Shown: positions 1 to 9,765, counted from the stretch's first letter. The stretch is DNA of 46,203 bases from Methylomicrobium sp. (GCA_018333785.1 JAGXSU010000001.1:1-46203), one strand, 5' to 3'. The notes: a model not told the origin generated them from the sequence alone. Made by a program: numbers and translations.

Positions 1-95
1 TGGGGTTTTTTTTTGGCCCCGCTTCTTAATGTGTGCATACATTTGGGTACAATCGCATAAAATAATGCCAAAAACTGAACTTAATTAGGCTTTGA

Positions 96-2963
96 ATGCT
101 TATCGATCATCTGAATCCACTTCTTATTTCCTTGAATTCCGAACTACGTGAGTATTTGATCGGATCAATCAGTAAATGGGAAGTAAAAACTACAAAAGTA
201 AACCTGTCTTTTGATTATCCCGAAAAACTTTTGGCGTCAATGGGGCAAGTCTGGCTAGGGAGCCCTTTTGTCACAGAAAGCTGCATTCGTAATCCAGACA
301 TCTTAAAAGATTTAGTAATTACAGGGGATTTATTCTCAGCCTATAAAGAAGGCGTTTATACAGAAAAATTAGAAGGTTTTAGTATTCAATCTGAAGCTGA
401 CTTGATGGTTGAGTTAAGACGCTTTCGTCGCAGAGAGATGGTTAGAATCGCCTGGCGTGATCTGGCCGGTTGGGCGGGATTAGATGAAACTTTGACAGAA
501 CTGACTTGGCTCGCAGAATCCTGCATTCAGTATGCATTGAATTATCTTTATCAGCAAGCTACTGGCATTTCAGGCATGCCTTTGTTGGCAGATGGCTCCC
601 CGCAACAAATCGTAGTGTTGGGTATGGGGAAGCTGGGAGCATGGGAATTAAACTTTTCATCTGATATCGACTTGATTTTTGCTTTTGCAGAAGACGGCGT
701 TTTAAACGATAGAAAGCAAACTACCTATGGCGAATTTTTTACAAAGATTTGCAGGAAACTGGTTAAAGTTCTGGATGAAATAACTGTCGATGGTTTTGTG
801 TTTAGAACAGACATTCGTTTACGTCCTTTTGGTGATAGTGGACCTATCATCATGACGTTCGACGGCATGGAAAATTACTATCTGACACAGGCCCGAGAAT
901 GGGAACGCTATGCCATGATAAAAGCGAGACAGGTTGCAGGGGATCCTAAAACCGGACCGCAACTCATGGCGATGTTAAAACCTTTCGTCTATCGGCGCTA
1001 TATTGACTACGGTGCATTTGAAGAGCTGCGTAGTCTCAAGTATATGATTACTCAGGAGTTACAAAGAAAAGACCGCTTGGATAATATAAAGCTCGGTCCG
1101 GGCGGTATACGGGAAATTGAATTTATAGGTCAGGCTTTTCAGCTCATAAGAGGCGGGCAAGAAAAATCATTGCAAAAACGAGGCATTCTTGACGTTCTCC
1201 AGACGTTATTAGACTTAAATTTGATCAGACAAGATGACGCTGAGCATTTGATTTATGCCTATCAATTTTTACGCAAAGTTGAAAATCATATTCAGGAATA
1301 TCAGGATAAACAAACCCATGATCTGCCGACGGATCCCAATGTTCAGTTTATTTTGGCCAGGACCATGGGCTATGCAGAATGGTCGGCTTTTAAAGTAGAT
1401 TTGGAAAATGTGCGTAAAGGAGTGCATGGGGTATTCGATCAAGTCTTCTCTCTATCCAAACAGGATATAAAAAATCTCGACGCAGATTCGGCATGGTCAG
1501 CTAATAAGGATGATGTGGATCTTGTCGATACGCTGCATGTATTGGGTTTTCAGCAAGGCGAAGACATTCTGAATGCCATTAAAGATTTTAAACATTCTGC
1601 AGCCATCAGACGATTAACAACAAAAGGTGCCGGTGTTATTGACAGGCTCATGCCTCAGTTGATGGAAACCGTACAATCTGCCAACAATCCGGATGAAACC
1701 TTTAAACGCATTCTCACATTATTTGAAGCTGTAGCCGGTCGTAATGTTTATTTATCGCTGCTTTCAGAAAATCCCGAAGCGCTTGCGCAGTTAGTTAAGC
1801 TGTCTGCAGCCAGTCCCTGGATTTGTGATTATTTATCTCTTTATCCGATATTATTTGATGAGTTAATGGATCCTCAAAGGCTTTATGATCCATTAAAGAA
1901 ACCTGATTTGATGCGTGAGCTCAATCGCATGTTAGCTGAAGTAGATCAGGACGATACCGAGCAAGTGATGATGAAGCTCAGGCAGTTCAAGCATTTGAAT
2001 GAGTTGAGAGTGGCTGCTGCAGATATCATGGAGATCATTCCAATTATGGTGGTCAGCGATTATTTGACCTATATTGCGGAAGTCTTATTGGAAAAGTCGC
2101 TTGAGATTAGCTGGCTGGAGCTCACAAAAAAGCATGGGCTTCCACCCGAAACCGATAATGAGTACTTGGGGTTCGGTATTTTAGCTTTTGGTAAATTGGG
2201 CGGTATCGAATTAGGTTACGGTTCGGATTTGGACTTGGTCTTTCTTTATAACTGTAACGATAATCAAGCCAATACCAATGGTTCAAAACCAATCACATGC
2301 TCACAGTTTTACGGACGGTTAGGCCAAAAAGTCATGCATATGCTCAATACCCGCATGCTTTCCGGAATTCTGTATGAAGTGGATATGCGACTTCGTCCCA
2401 GTGGCAATTCCGGGCTTTTAGTAACGCCTGTCAATACTTATGAGGATTACTTGCGGAACAACGCATGGACTTGGGAGCGCCAGGCGTTAGTACGAGGCCG
2501 ATTTATTACCGGTGACCCCAATATCAAAACGGAATATGAACACATTCGTAAACGTATTCTTACCCTGCCCCGAGATACTGAGGGTTTGAAAACAGACGTG
2601 CGTGATATGCGCGAAAAAATGCGGGAAAATCTCGCCTCAAAAAACTCCGCGCTATTCGACTTAAAACAGGGCAAAGGTGGTATTGTTGATATTGAGTTTA
2701 TAGTACAATTTGCAATACTCAATTTTGCCTCCAAACATGAATCGCTAGTGACTTATACCGACAACATCAGGTTATTGGAAGGTTTAAGTGATTGTGGCTA
2801 TTTGGCAGCGGAGGATGCAGAAGAGCTTAAGCGTGTTTATTGCAAATACAGGGATTTTGGACATAAACAGGCTCTTCAGGGAAAGCGTCCAGAAAGTTCA
2901 AATACTGAATTCATTGAGGAACGTGCCGTTGTCAACAGGTTATGGCATGACTTGATGGAATGA
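96..2963 (+). CDS. glnE: Bifunctional glutamine synthetase adenylyltransferase/deadenylase
   Basis: This enzyme adenylylates and deadenylylates glutamine synthetase in response to PII and glutamine, so it tunes nitrogen assimilation in the cytoplasm. The 955-residue length is normal for the family. Two nucleotidyltransferase domains are visible. The N-terminal (deadenylylating) domain has the motif GMGKLGAWELN followed by SSDIDLI near residues 175-195. The C-terminal (adenylylating) domain has FGKLGGIELG followed by GSDLDLV near residues 696-716. Both keep the paired acidic metal ligands. The chosen ATG follows a weak ribosome site and no better upstream start is seen. ilvE lies 45 bp downstream on the same strand, an arrangement also known beside LPS core genes in Pseudomonas. 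Identification is firm. Confidence 0.97.
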   Translation: MLIDHLNPLLISLNSELREYLIGSISKWEVKTTKVNLSFDYPEKLLASMGQVWLGSPFVTESCIRNPDILKDLVITGDLFSAYKEGVYTEKLEGFSIQSEADLMVELRRFRRREMVRIAWRDLAGWAGLDETLTELTWLAESCIQYALNYLYQQATGISGMPLLADGSPQQIVVLGMGKLGAWELNFSSDIDLIFAFAEDGVLNDRKQTTYGEFFTKICRKLVKVLDEITVDGFVFRTDIRLRPFGDSGPIIMTFDGMENYYLTQAREWERYAMIKARQVAGDPKTGPQLMAMLKPFVYRRYIDYGAFEELRSLKYMITQELQRKDRLDNIKLGPGGIREIEFIGQAFQLIRGGQEKSLQKRGILDVLQTLLDLNLIRQDDAEHLIYAYQFLRKVENHIQEYQDKQTHDLPTDPNVQFILARTMGYAEWSAFKVDLENVRKGVHGVFDQVFSLSKQDIKNLDADSAWSANKDDVDLVDTLHVLGFQQGEDILNAIKDFKHSAAIRRLTTKGAGVIDRLMPQLMETVQSANNPDETFKRILTLFEAVAGRNVYLSLLSENPEALAQLVKLSAASPWICDYLSLYPILFDELMDPQRLYDPLKKPDLMRELNRMLAEVDQDDTEQVMMKLRQFKHLNELRVAAADIMEIIPIMVVSDYLTYIAEVLLEKSLEISWLELTKKHGLPPETDNEYLGFGILAFGKLGGIELGYGSDLDLVFLYNCNDNQANTNGSKPITCSQFYGRLGQKVMHMLNTRMLSGILYEVDMRLRPSGNSGLLVTPVNTYEDYLRNNAWTWERQALVRGRFITGDPNIKTEYEHIRKRILTLPRDTEGLKTDVRDMREKMRENLASKNSALFDLKQGKGGIVDIEFIVQFAILNFASKHESLVTYTDNIRLLEGLSDCGYLAAEDAEELKRVYCKYRDFGHKQALQGKRPESSNTEFIEERAVVNRLWHDLME

Positions 2964-3008
2964 ATTTTAAGTTAAGCAGATTTCTCATGATAAGTTGGAG
3001 ACACAAAA

Positions 3009-3932
3009 ATGACGATGGACGATAGAGATGGATTCATTTGGCTGGACGGTAAATGGGTTGATTGGCGGGATGCCAAGGTTCACGTATTAACGCATACACT
3101 ACATTACGGTGCGGGTGTATTTGAAGGCATACGTGCTTATCATGCGGAAGGCGGCACGGCGATTTTTAAATTGGAAGAGCATACAGACCGATTATTTCGC
3201 TCCGCTCATATCCTCAATATGAAGATTCCATACAGCAAAGAAGAGCTTAATGAAGCTCACCGCGATGCGGTTGCCAAGAATAATTTGGACAGTGCTTATA
3301 TCAGAAGCATGTGTTTCTACGGATCAGAAGGCATGGGGCTGAGAGCTGATAATCTTAAAGTGCATGTGATGATTGCCGCCTGGACCTGGGGCGCGTACTT
3401 AGGTGCCGATTGCATGGAAAAAGGTATTCGCGTCAGAACATCTTCCTACACCCGAAACCATGTCAACAGTACTATGTGCAAGGCTAAGGCAAACGGGAAC
3501 TACATCAATTCAATTTTGGCGCTGCAAGAAGCTTTAAGTACAGGCTATGATGAAGCGCTTTTACTGGATCATGAAGGCTTTGCTGCAGAGGGAAGTGGAG
3601 AAAATCTGTTCATCGTCAGAAATGGCAAGTTGTTCACACCAGAAACCACTTCGGCACTTGAAGGCATTACGCGCGAAACCATTATGACTATCGCAGAAGA
3701 GCAAGGTCTTAAGGTTGTTGAAAAAAGAATCACGCGTGATGAAGTCTATGTTGCTGATGAAGCTTTCTTTACCGGTTCTGCTGCAGAAGTAACTCCTATC
3801 AGGGAGCTGGATGGACGAATGATTGGTAACGGCGGCCGAGGCCCAATTACTGAAAAATTACAAAGCTTATATTTTGATTATGTTCACGGTAGAAGAGCTG
3901 ATCATAAGGAATGGTTGAGTTTTGTAAGTTAG
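3009..3932 (+). CDS. ilvE: Branched-chain amino acid aminotransferase
   Basis: This PLP enzyme of fold type IV transfers the amino group between glutamate and the keto acids of valine, leucine and isoleucine. The 307 residues match the E. coli IlvE length. The PLP lysine is K160 in KANGNY, and the downstream phosphate-binding signature EGSGENLF is intact. The N-terminal TLHYGAGVFEGIR block is typical of the family. A ribosome site (TTGGAG) precedes the ATG. The gene probably shares a transcript with glnE, since only 45 bp separate them, and it ends at an intrinsic terminator starting 13 bp after the stop. Confidence 0.96.
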   Translation: MTMDDRDGFIWLDGKWVDWRDAKVHVLTHTLHYGAGVFEGIRAYHAEGGTAIFKLEEHTDRLFRSAHILNMKIPYSKEELNEAHRDAVAKNNLDSAYIRSMCFYGSEGMGLRADNLKVHVMIAAWTWGAYLGADCMEKGIRVRTSSYTRNHVNSTMCKAKANGNYINSILALQEALSTGYDEALLLDHEGFAAEGSGENLFIVRNGKLFTPETTSALEGITRETIMTIAEEQGLKVVEKRITRDEVYVADEAFFTGSAAEVTPIRELDGRMIGNGGRGPITEKLQSLYFDYVHGRRADHKEWLSFVS

Positions 3933-3944
3933 TTGTAGTGTTAT

Positions 3945-3974
3945 ACAAAAGCTCCTTTTTGATGGAGCTTTTGT
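3945..3974 (+). terminator. Intrinsic terminator after ilvE
   Basis: A perfect 11-bp inverted repeat (ACAAAAGCTCC / GGAGCTTTTGT) encloses an 8-nt loop. Its A-tract and T-tract flank the GC core, so it could act in both directions. It lies 13 bp past the ilvE stop codon and should end the glnE-ilvE transcript. Confidence 0.75.
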
Positions 3975-4517
3975 CGTTATACAACAAGCTAAATTCGTTT
4001 TTGGTTATCAATTGAGATATAAAATCTTTTGAAACTCTAATACTTCTGATAAATAATGATTGGTATGCTTCATGCCTTCTTTTGGTCAATATTAATCACA
4101 TTTGTTTCTGATCAATTATTCTAATGCATTAGCGATTTCATCTGGGTTCCTGTTTGCTATAAATCTGCCTGACTTTCCGGTTAAACTAATCCATTTAGTT
4201 ATATGACAGTAATGTTTTTCAACTTTAAGCTTGATCAAGCGACTTAGATACTGTCAGGGATTTGCCTTGGAATATGTCATTAATTGATTGGTAGATACTT
4301 GATGAGCCTGCGATTGAATCAAGTGCCTCTTGCTTTGTATGAGCGAAAGGTCAGCTCACAGGTGAGTGGCTGCTCCTCAATAGAGGAGTCCGGAATGTTA
4401 TTTGTTTCAGCATCAGATATAGACTTTGGCTTCCTTAAGTCACTTCTTCCATCACCGCACTGAGCTCGTGTTCCACTTTTATAACCAATGTTTTCAAGCC
4501 CGGAGAATGCTATCAAA
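3975..4517. other. AT-rich intergenic gap between ilvE and the polysaccharide genes
   Basis: About 540 bp carry no gene I can support. The first two thirds are strongly AT-rich. The last part resembles the following genes more in composition. A 65-codon minus-strand frame at 4319-4516 is open, but it has no recognisable homology and no ribosome site. The gap marks the boundary between the conserved glnE-ilvE pair and the composition-shifted glycosyltransferase genes. It probably holds the promoter of that cluster, but no clear -35/-10 pair stands out. Confidence 0.5.
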
Positions 4518-5558
4518 ATGAGAGTCGTCCATATCGCTTACCAGCAGTTGCGCCGTTATGGAAAATCACGAGTCAGCTGGGCGCGTAAACTTACTCAGGG
4601 CCTGATCAAGAACGATCATTTTGTTGAAGTGTTTTCCGATCGAGATGTGGCTGCTTTCGAAGCACCTTTCGGTATTCGGGACTTAGGCATCGGCAAATCG
4701 AACAAGCGCTTGCTGGAGACTATCGATGCGGTTGAGCCTGATCTGGTCATAGCCGGTCACTGCGATATTATCAGTAACGATACGCTCAAGGAAATTCGAA
4801 GGCGCCATCCCAAAGTCGTAATCGCACACTGCAACAACGATCCCTTGTTCGTTCCTGAAAATGTCGAGCGCATAAAGCACCGTGCTGCTGTAGTTGACGC
4901 TGTATTCGTGTCTACCGGAAGTCGTGAACTGGGGATTTTCGAAGGACTGCGGGCTCGTGTTTACCATATGCCCAACCCGGTTGATCCGTCGATCGAAAAT
5001 CTCGACAACAGCATTCGTAACGATCTGCCTATTGATCTCCTCTTTTGCAGCAACGCCACCGCCCATAGCAAACGCCTGGAATCGGTAAAATGGTTGAAAG
5101 AAAAGCTCGATAATGAGTGTAATTTTAAGATATATGGCAGCTTCGGTGAGCCACCTGTTTGGGGGCGTGAATACGACCGCGTGCTAGCTCAGACCAAGAT
5201 GGGGCTCAACTTTAACCGTCAGGAAGGCTATTATTGGTATTCGTCAGCGCGCATGGCCCAACTCGCCGGAAACGGCATCCTTCAGTTTACGCATCGCTCA
5301 AATGGATTTGACGAACTTCTGCCACCTGAATCGCTGGTGTATTTCGACGAGCAAGAAGACTTGCTGGCCAGAATCCGCGAATTCAACGCCGACAACGCCA
5401 AGCGGCAGGCTTGGGCCGCACGCGCACGCGAATTTTTTCATGCCCAGATGAACTCTCGGTTATTTGCTCAGTACATCGTCGAGGCCTCGCTGCAGAATAC
5501 TTTCAGTCATGATTACTTTTGGGCTCGAGATATCCGGCCTGATGAGAGGACAAATTAA
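4518..5558 (+). CDS. CgeB-like glycosyltransferase (GT-B, group 1)
   Basis: Probable cytoplasmic or membrane-associated sugar transferase for LPS or another surface glycan. The start is set at ATG 4518 (MRVVHIAYQQL), because the preceding in-frame ATG at 4488 would add ten residues that fit no family start; a GGAG lies 12 bases before 4518. The C-terminal half (about residues 210-330) has the pattern of the CgeB/Glyco_trans_1_2 group, with KIYGSF, GLNFNRQ, an SARMAQLAGNG segment and a late YFDEQEDL. The stop overlaps the next gene by one base (TAATG), showing translational coupling. Base composition is visibly more GC-rich than glnE and ilvE. The sugar and acceptor cannot be read from sequence. 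Confidence 0.75.
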   Translation: MRVVHIAYQQLRRYGKSRVSWARKLTQGLIKNDHFVEVFSDRDVAAFEAPFGIRDLGIGKSNKRLLETIDAVEPDLVIAGHCDIISNDTLKEIRRRHPKVVIAHCNNDPLFVPENVERIKHRAAVVDAVFVSTGSRELGIFEGLRARVYHMPNPVDPSIENLDNSIRNDLPIDLLFCSNATAHSKRLESVKWLKEKLDNECNFKIYGSFGEPPVWGREYDRVLAQTKMGLNFNRQEGYYWYSSARMAQLAGNGILQFTHRSNGFDELLPPESLVYFDEQEDLLARIREFNADNAKRQAWAARAREFFHAQMNSRLFAQYIVEASLQNTFSHDYFWARDIRPDERTN

Positions 5559-6265
5559 TGCTCTTGCTAGCTCAGATTGCGCCGTTTGCCCAGGGTGGCA
5601 ATCGCCTATGCTTCGTCCATCCGAATGACCCTCTGCGTTGCATCAAGGTGCGTCGACCGGATTTCAGCTTGGCGGATCGCCGTCGCAAGAAAGGTTTTCC
5701 GAAGAACCTGCGCCCCCTTTCGAGTTTTGACGACAACCTTGAGGAGTTGAGGGTGATGGCCGATCTCGACAGCTCCGTCGGCGAACACCTTTATCAACAT
5801 GTCAGCCACTGCTATGGCTTCGTGACTACCGATATGGGCCCCGGGCTGGTTTCAGAGCTGATTCGCAACGACGACGGGAGCATTGCCGAGACGCTAAAGA
5901 AATATATATGGGACCACGGTTTTACCGAGGACTGCCAACTGGCTGTGAGTTCGCTTTGCGACCATTGGCGTGCTCAGAGAATTCCTTCGCGTGACCTGCT
6001 TTTACACAACATTGTCACCCAGATGGCAGGCAGTTCGATCGTGCGTCTGGTAGTCATCGATGGGCTGGGAAGTCCCAGCCTCGTTCCGTTCAGGTGGTTG
6101 CCTCTGGCAATGCGCAGCAAGCGGATCGAGCGCAAGATCGCCAATCTGTATCAGCGTATCCACAGCCTGCTTAGTCAACGCGGCCAGGAAAAATTTCCCG
6201 GATATCACGGCCTGCTGCTTCACAACGACAGGCCCGAGATACCTTTTGCGGAGGCTGTAAAGTGA
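5558..6265 (+). CDS. YrbL-family protein (kinase-like, LPS-locus associated)
   Basis: This 235-residue protein resembles E. coli YrbL, a PhoP-network protein of a kinase-like fold. Shared features are an N-terminal glycine-rich turn followed by CFVHPNDPLRCIKV, a central helix-rich part, a loop with RDLLLHNIV where kinase-like proteins carry their catalytic loop, and a VIDGLGSPSLVPF segment where the metal-binding Asp would sit. Members often occur in LPS core clusters, where they are thought to be sugar or lipid A-core kinases, but the role is not established. It overlaps its upstream neighbour by one base and its downstream neighbour by one base, so it belongs to the same operon. Confidence 0.72.
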   Translation: MLLLAQIAPFAQGGNRLCFVHPNDPLRCIKVRRPDFSLADRRRKKGFPKNLRPLSSFDDNLEELRVMADLDSSVGEHLYQHVSHCYGFVTTDMGPGLVSELIRNDDGSIAETLKKYIWDHGFTEDCQLAVSSLCDHWRAQRIPSRDLLLHNIVTQMAGSSIVRLVVIDGLGSPSLVPFRWLPLAMRSKRIERKIANLYQRIHSLLSQRGQEKFPGYHGLLLHNDRPEIPFAEAVK

Positions 6266-7305
6266 TGAGGGTAGCCCAAGTTCTTGCGGGAGCTCCACGT
6301 GGAGGGGCGGAGAATTTCTATGTTCGGCTCGTCCAGGGACTGCAGGCTGCCGGACAAGTCGAGCAGAAAGCCTTCTTACGCAACCACACGCATTTGCTAG
6401 CGGCACTGTGCGGGAAGGCCGTAGATACAGAGGTTTTTCGCTTCGGCGGTCCACTTGATTTTCTTGGTCGCTTTCTTTACAGGCAAGCATTGCAGAAATA
6501 TGCCCCGGACCTAGTTATGACCTGGATGAATCGAGCAAGCGCGCACACGCCTCGTGGCGACTATGTCTTGGTCAGTCGGCTTGGCCATTACTACAAACTC
6601 AAGTACTACCGCCACGCTGATTACTGGATAGGCATTTCGAAGGGAATTTGCAAACATCTTGTAGATGGTGGCATGCCGGCTGAGCGCGTTTTCCATATTC
6701 CGAATTTCGCTGATGAAACCCCGGTTACCCCGCTGCCCCGAGATAGTTTCAACACGTCGACTGACCAGCCGCTGCTGATTGCAGCGGGTCGGCTGCATGT
6801 AAACAAGGGTTTCGACATCTTGCTCAAAGCCTTGCGATTGATTCCCCATGCAACGCTCTGGCTCGCTGGTGATGGCCCCGAAGAGAACTATCTCAAATCG
6901 CTGAGCAGGGATCTGGGTGTTGACGCGCGGGTACGTTTTCTCGGTTGGCGAAGTGATGTAACGGCTCTGATGGCGACTGGTGATCTCTTCGTCTGCCCCT
7001 CTCGGCACGAAGGATTGGGTTCGATCGTGATGGAATCGTGGGCGCACGGGTGTCCAATTGTCGCAACTAATTCTCAGGGCCCTGGCGAAGTGATTGAACA
7101 CGGTGAGACCGGGCTGGTTGTCCCGGTCGATCAGCACGAATCGCTGGCTGGCGCGATCAACGAATTGCTCCGGGACTCCATGTTGCGGGAGCAATTGGCA
7201 GCTCAGGCAAAAGCCCATTATCTAAAGTTTTACAGCCAGAAAGTTATTGTTGCTCAGTACAACGACCTCTATCGAGCCCTGATCGACAAGCCTCGCCCCA
7301 AATGA
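6265..7305 (+). CDS. Glycosyltransferase family 4 (GT-B, WaaG-like)
   Basis: Probable retaining GT4 enzyme that adds a sugar to the LPS core or a related glycan. The N-terminus has the glycine-rich acceptor-side loop GAPRGGAENFYVRL. The donor-side domain has AAGRLHVNKGFDIL and the E-X7-E motif (EGLGSIVME, near residues 249-257) followed by AHGCPIVAT. Length (346 residues) is normal. A GTG codon at 6262 precedes ATG 6265 in frame. I prefer the ATG, because it forms a TGATG overlap with the upstream stop, and GGAGG at 6250-6254 lies ten bases before it; the GTG is the alternative. A 181-bp gap follows before the next gene. Confidence 0.85.
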   Translation: MRVAQVLAGAPRGGAENFYVRLVQGLQAAGQVEQKAFLRNHTHLLAALCGKAVDTEVFRFGGPLDFLGRFLYRQALQKYAPDLVMTWMNRASAHTPRGDYVLVSRLGHYYKLKYYRHADYWIGISKGICKHLVDGGMPAERVFHIPNFADETPVTPLPRDSFNTSTDQPLLIAAGRLHVNKGFDILLKALRLIPHATLWLAGDGPEENYLKSLSRDLGVDARVRFLGWRSDVTALMATGDLFVCPSRHEGLGSIVMESWAHGCPIVATNSQGPGEVIEHGETGLVVPVDQHESLAGAINELLRDSMLREQLAAQAKAHYLKFYSQKVIVAQYNDLYRALIDKPRPK

Positions 7306-7486
7306 TTGCCAATCAAGACACGCGCGATCATATGCCTTGCTGAATCCATACACTTGATTTTTCTGGTGAAAGCGCGGTATCTGATAATTGATTTAGTCGA
7401 AACGCTATCCAGTGGAGATAACGAGTGGCAAGCCTGTATGTCTGATGTTTGACAAAACAATTTTTATCCAAACATAGGTTGATAAT

Positions 7487-8401
7487 ATGAAATTTAGCGA
7501 TTTATTTAGCAAGTACAGGAACAAGCGCGAACTTACCTTGGTAAAACAGCAGAAGCAAGCTATCGCAATGCTACATTTTCAAAAGCTAGCTTTACTTGAA
7601 TCGACGCCCGGTGTAGGTAACGACATCGAGCAGGAACTCGTTGTTTCTCTAACCTCATTCCCAGCGCGAATCAATGATGTTTACCTGACCATCGAAAGTC
7701 TGTTTCAACAGTCCCTCAAGGCGGATAAGGTTGTGTTGTGGGTTTCGAAAACGAAATTCGATCCACTCGATATACCGCAGACCCTCCGAAACTTAGAGCA
7801 GAGGGGATTGACTATTGCGTTTTGTGATGAAGATCTGGGGCCTTACACAAAGTTTCATTATGCTCTAGCTGCCTTTCCGAATAGCCTGTTGATCACGGTG
7901 GATGACGACATACTTTATCCGCCAGACATGATCGACCAACTTTATCGTGCTTGGAAGCGCGAACCACAACTTGTGCATTGCCAACGCGCCCACAAGATTG
8001 CCTTTGACCGGAACGGTTCGATCTTGCCCTATAAGTATTGGGACAAGACAATACGGGATGAAAAGGCGTCACCTTTAATCATGCCTACCGGTGTTGGTGG
8101 CGTCTTGTATTTTCCCGGCTGTTTCGACCCGGCAGTCAGCGACAAGGCGCAATTCATGCGACTGGCGCCCAAGGCGGACGATATCTGGTTGAAAGCAATG
8201 ACCTTGAAGCATGGCGTTCTGTGTCGCAAAGTGCCCGACTTGCGTCCCTGGAATTCACGTTATTTGACCGTTGAGCACTCCCAGCAGTTGGCGCTTAAGC
8301 GTATCAACAAAAAGACACTGGGCGGTAACGACCAGAAAATCCTTGATACTTTTGAATACTACAACTTGTGGAGTCTGTTGAAGGAAGATAACGCAAGATG
8401 A
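7487..8401 (+). CDS. GT-A-like glycosyltransferase
   Basis: This 304-residue protein looks like a soluble nucleotide-sugar transferase. Residues from about 50 begin with VVSLTSFPARINDVYLTI and lead to a DXD-type metal site, D139-D141, in LLITVDDDILYPP. Later segments GGVLYFPGCF and KADDIWLKAM match glycosyltransferases of this type found in capsule and LPS loci. No signal peptide or membrane helix is visible. The upstream 181-bp gap contains a TTGACA at 7449-7454 without a convincing -10 partner, so an internal promoter is possible but unproven. It overlaps the O-antigen ligase gene by four bases (ATGA). Substrate unknown. Confidence 0.75.
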   Translation: MKFSDLFSKYRNKRELTLVKQQKQAIAMLHFQKLALLESTPGVGNDIEQELVVSLTSFPARINDVYLTIESLFQQSLKADKVVLWVSKTKFDPLDIPQTLRNLEQRGLTIAFCDEDLGPYTKFHYALAAFPNSLLITVDDDILYPPDMIDQLYRAWKREPQLVHCQRAHKIAFDRNGSILPYKYWDKTIRDEKASPLIMPTGVGGVLYFPGCFDPAVSDKAQFMRLAPKADDIWLKAMTLKHGVLCRKVPDLRPWNSRYLTVEHSQQLALKRINKKTLGGNDQKILDTFEYYNLWSLLKEDNAR

Positions 8402-9765
8402 TGCAGATGCAGCGGTTCGAAGCTTTCAGCTCGGGTATGTCTCAAGTTCGTACTTGTTTTGCGAGTATTTCGTGTTGGGAAACTAACCGGTTTGATAGCG
8501 GTAGAAGCTGGCTGGCTTTCCTTGGCGCTTTGACGGTACTTTTGTATGCATTTCTTGGAATTAGTGCGCCGGGATTTGCGGGGAAACTTATTTACGTTCT
8601 CATGCTGAGCAGTGTCGTGTTTTTTTTCACTGCCCCCGTTGAGGTGCGCCGGTCGACAGTTTTCGTTCTATTGTTGATTTCGGTGTGCGTTCCTTTGGCC
8701 AGTTGGGCGTTATCGCTTTTGACTCATCCAGAATTGGCCGAAAAATCACCTAAGGTAAATCGAGTGGTCAACTGGTTGTTGCCGATTACAGTTGCCTTTG
8801 CTCTGGGAGGGAGCACCCGCAATACGCTCTTGGCATGGGCGGCGGCACTACTCGGTCTGCTGGTGGCGACGTGGCTTGGCGGTGGTTTTACGGAGGTCTT
8901 GCGCGGTCTTGAAGGTTATCGTGTTGATTTTGGTTTACACAATGCTCAGCATACGGCTATGTATTTTGGAGTGGCTTTGTTGGGGCTGCTCAACTTCTTG
9001 CCAAGGCTGATAGCGAGGCAGTCTTCTCGGTGGTTCATCTTTCCGGTTTGGCTTGCTCTTGTAGTATTTATAGCAACTTGTGTCATCATCGCCCAGACCC
9101 GCGCTGTTTGGCTTGGACTTTCTGTCTCGCTATTAGTCATGGCTGTGATGTTCGCTCAATCGTTGCGTCACTATCGCGGGTTGATGCTGGGCCTGCTGAT
9201 TGCCACAGCAAGTCTGCTGTTTCTAATTGGGCAAAGTGAGCTTGTCGAGCGCCGAGTCGAGTCGGAGGTAAAGACTTTCACCTCAGTTTTTCAGGGAAGC
9301 TTAGAACAGATCCCGTTCGATAGTTCTGGTATCCGGTTGCACAGTTGGGTGGAGGCGGCTGATTGGATAGTGCAGCGTCCGATATTCGGTTGGGGGGGGA
9401 ACGGCCGCGGACTGGTTATAATGAAGGCCACCTCCTTTCCTGAGTCATTGCGTCAAAGATTCGGTCATCTGCATAACTCCTATCTGGATACGCTGGTGAA
9501 TTTCGGCGCTGTTGGCCTGCTGCTGCTGCTTGGCTTATGGGCTTGGTTGACGTTTTCAACGGTAGCCGCTTATCGGCGTGGCGTTTTGCCGCGCGACATG
9601 TTGCAGTTCTTTGTTAGCTTCATGGTATTTTGGACAACAATTAACTTCTTCGAGTCTTATATCTATTTCTCTAGCGGTACTTTCGTATTTGCTCTGGTGG
9701 CAGGGGGGGTGTTAAGCCATATCTGGTTATACCAACAGACTGATGTATCTAAAGGGGTTCTTTAA
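8398..9765 (+). CDS. waaL: O-antigen ligase family membrane protein
   Basis: A 455-residue polytopic inner-membrane protein with many hydrophobic helices spread over its length. The large periplasmic loop near residues 290-370 carries the Wzy_C/WaaL pattern: an Arg in SGIRLHSW, a PIFGWGGNG turn, and the conserved histidines H357 and H359 in FGHLHNSYLD followed by GAVGLL. WaaL enzymes move lipid-linked O-antigen onto lipid A-core in the periplasm; the same fold also serves in Wzy polymerases and protein glycan ligases, so the exact role is inferred from the LPS context. The start codon overlaps the upstream stop (ATGA), and AAGGAAG provides the ribosome site. It is the last gene of the GC-richer block. 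Confidence 0.8.
   Translation: MMQMQRFEAFSSGMSQVRTCFASISCWETNRFDSGRSWLAFLGALTVLLYAFLGISAPGFAGKLIYVLMLSSVVFFFTAPVEVRRSTVFVLLLISVCVPLASWALSLLTHPELAEKSPKVNRVVNWLLPITVAFALGGSTRNTLLAWAAALLGLLVATWLGGGFTEVLRGLEGYRVDFGLHNAQHTAMYFGVALLGLLNFLPRLIARQSSRWFIFPVWLALVVFIATCVIIAQTRAVWLGLSVSLLVMAVMFAQSLRHYRGLMLGLLIATASLLFLIGQSELVERRVESEVKTFTSVFQGSLEQIPFDSSGIRLHSWVEAADWIVQRPIFGWGGNGRGLVIMKATSFPESLRQRFGHLHNSYLDTLVNFGAVGLLLLLGLWAWLTFSTVAAYRRGVLPRDMLQFFVSFMVFWTTINFFESYIYFSSGTFVFALVAGGVLSHIWLYQQTDVSKGVL

Noticed and set aside
3847-4089. 80-codon minus-strand frame across the ilvE end
   Set aside because: It runs through the ilvE coding end and the terminator stem, and the translation is low-complexity AT-rich sequence.
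4319-4516. 65-codon minus-strand frame before the first glycosyltransferase
   Set aside because: No ribosome site, no recognised motif, and its start region overlaps the divergent glycosyltransferase start. It may be a remnant but cannot be supported as a gene.
7449-7477. TTGACA upstream of the GT-A-like gene as a promoter
   Set aside because: The -35 is perfect, but no acceptable -10 occurs at 16-18 bp, so it is mentioned only in the gene entry.
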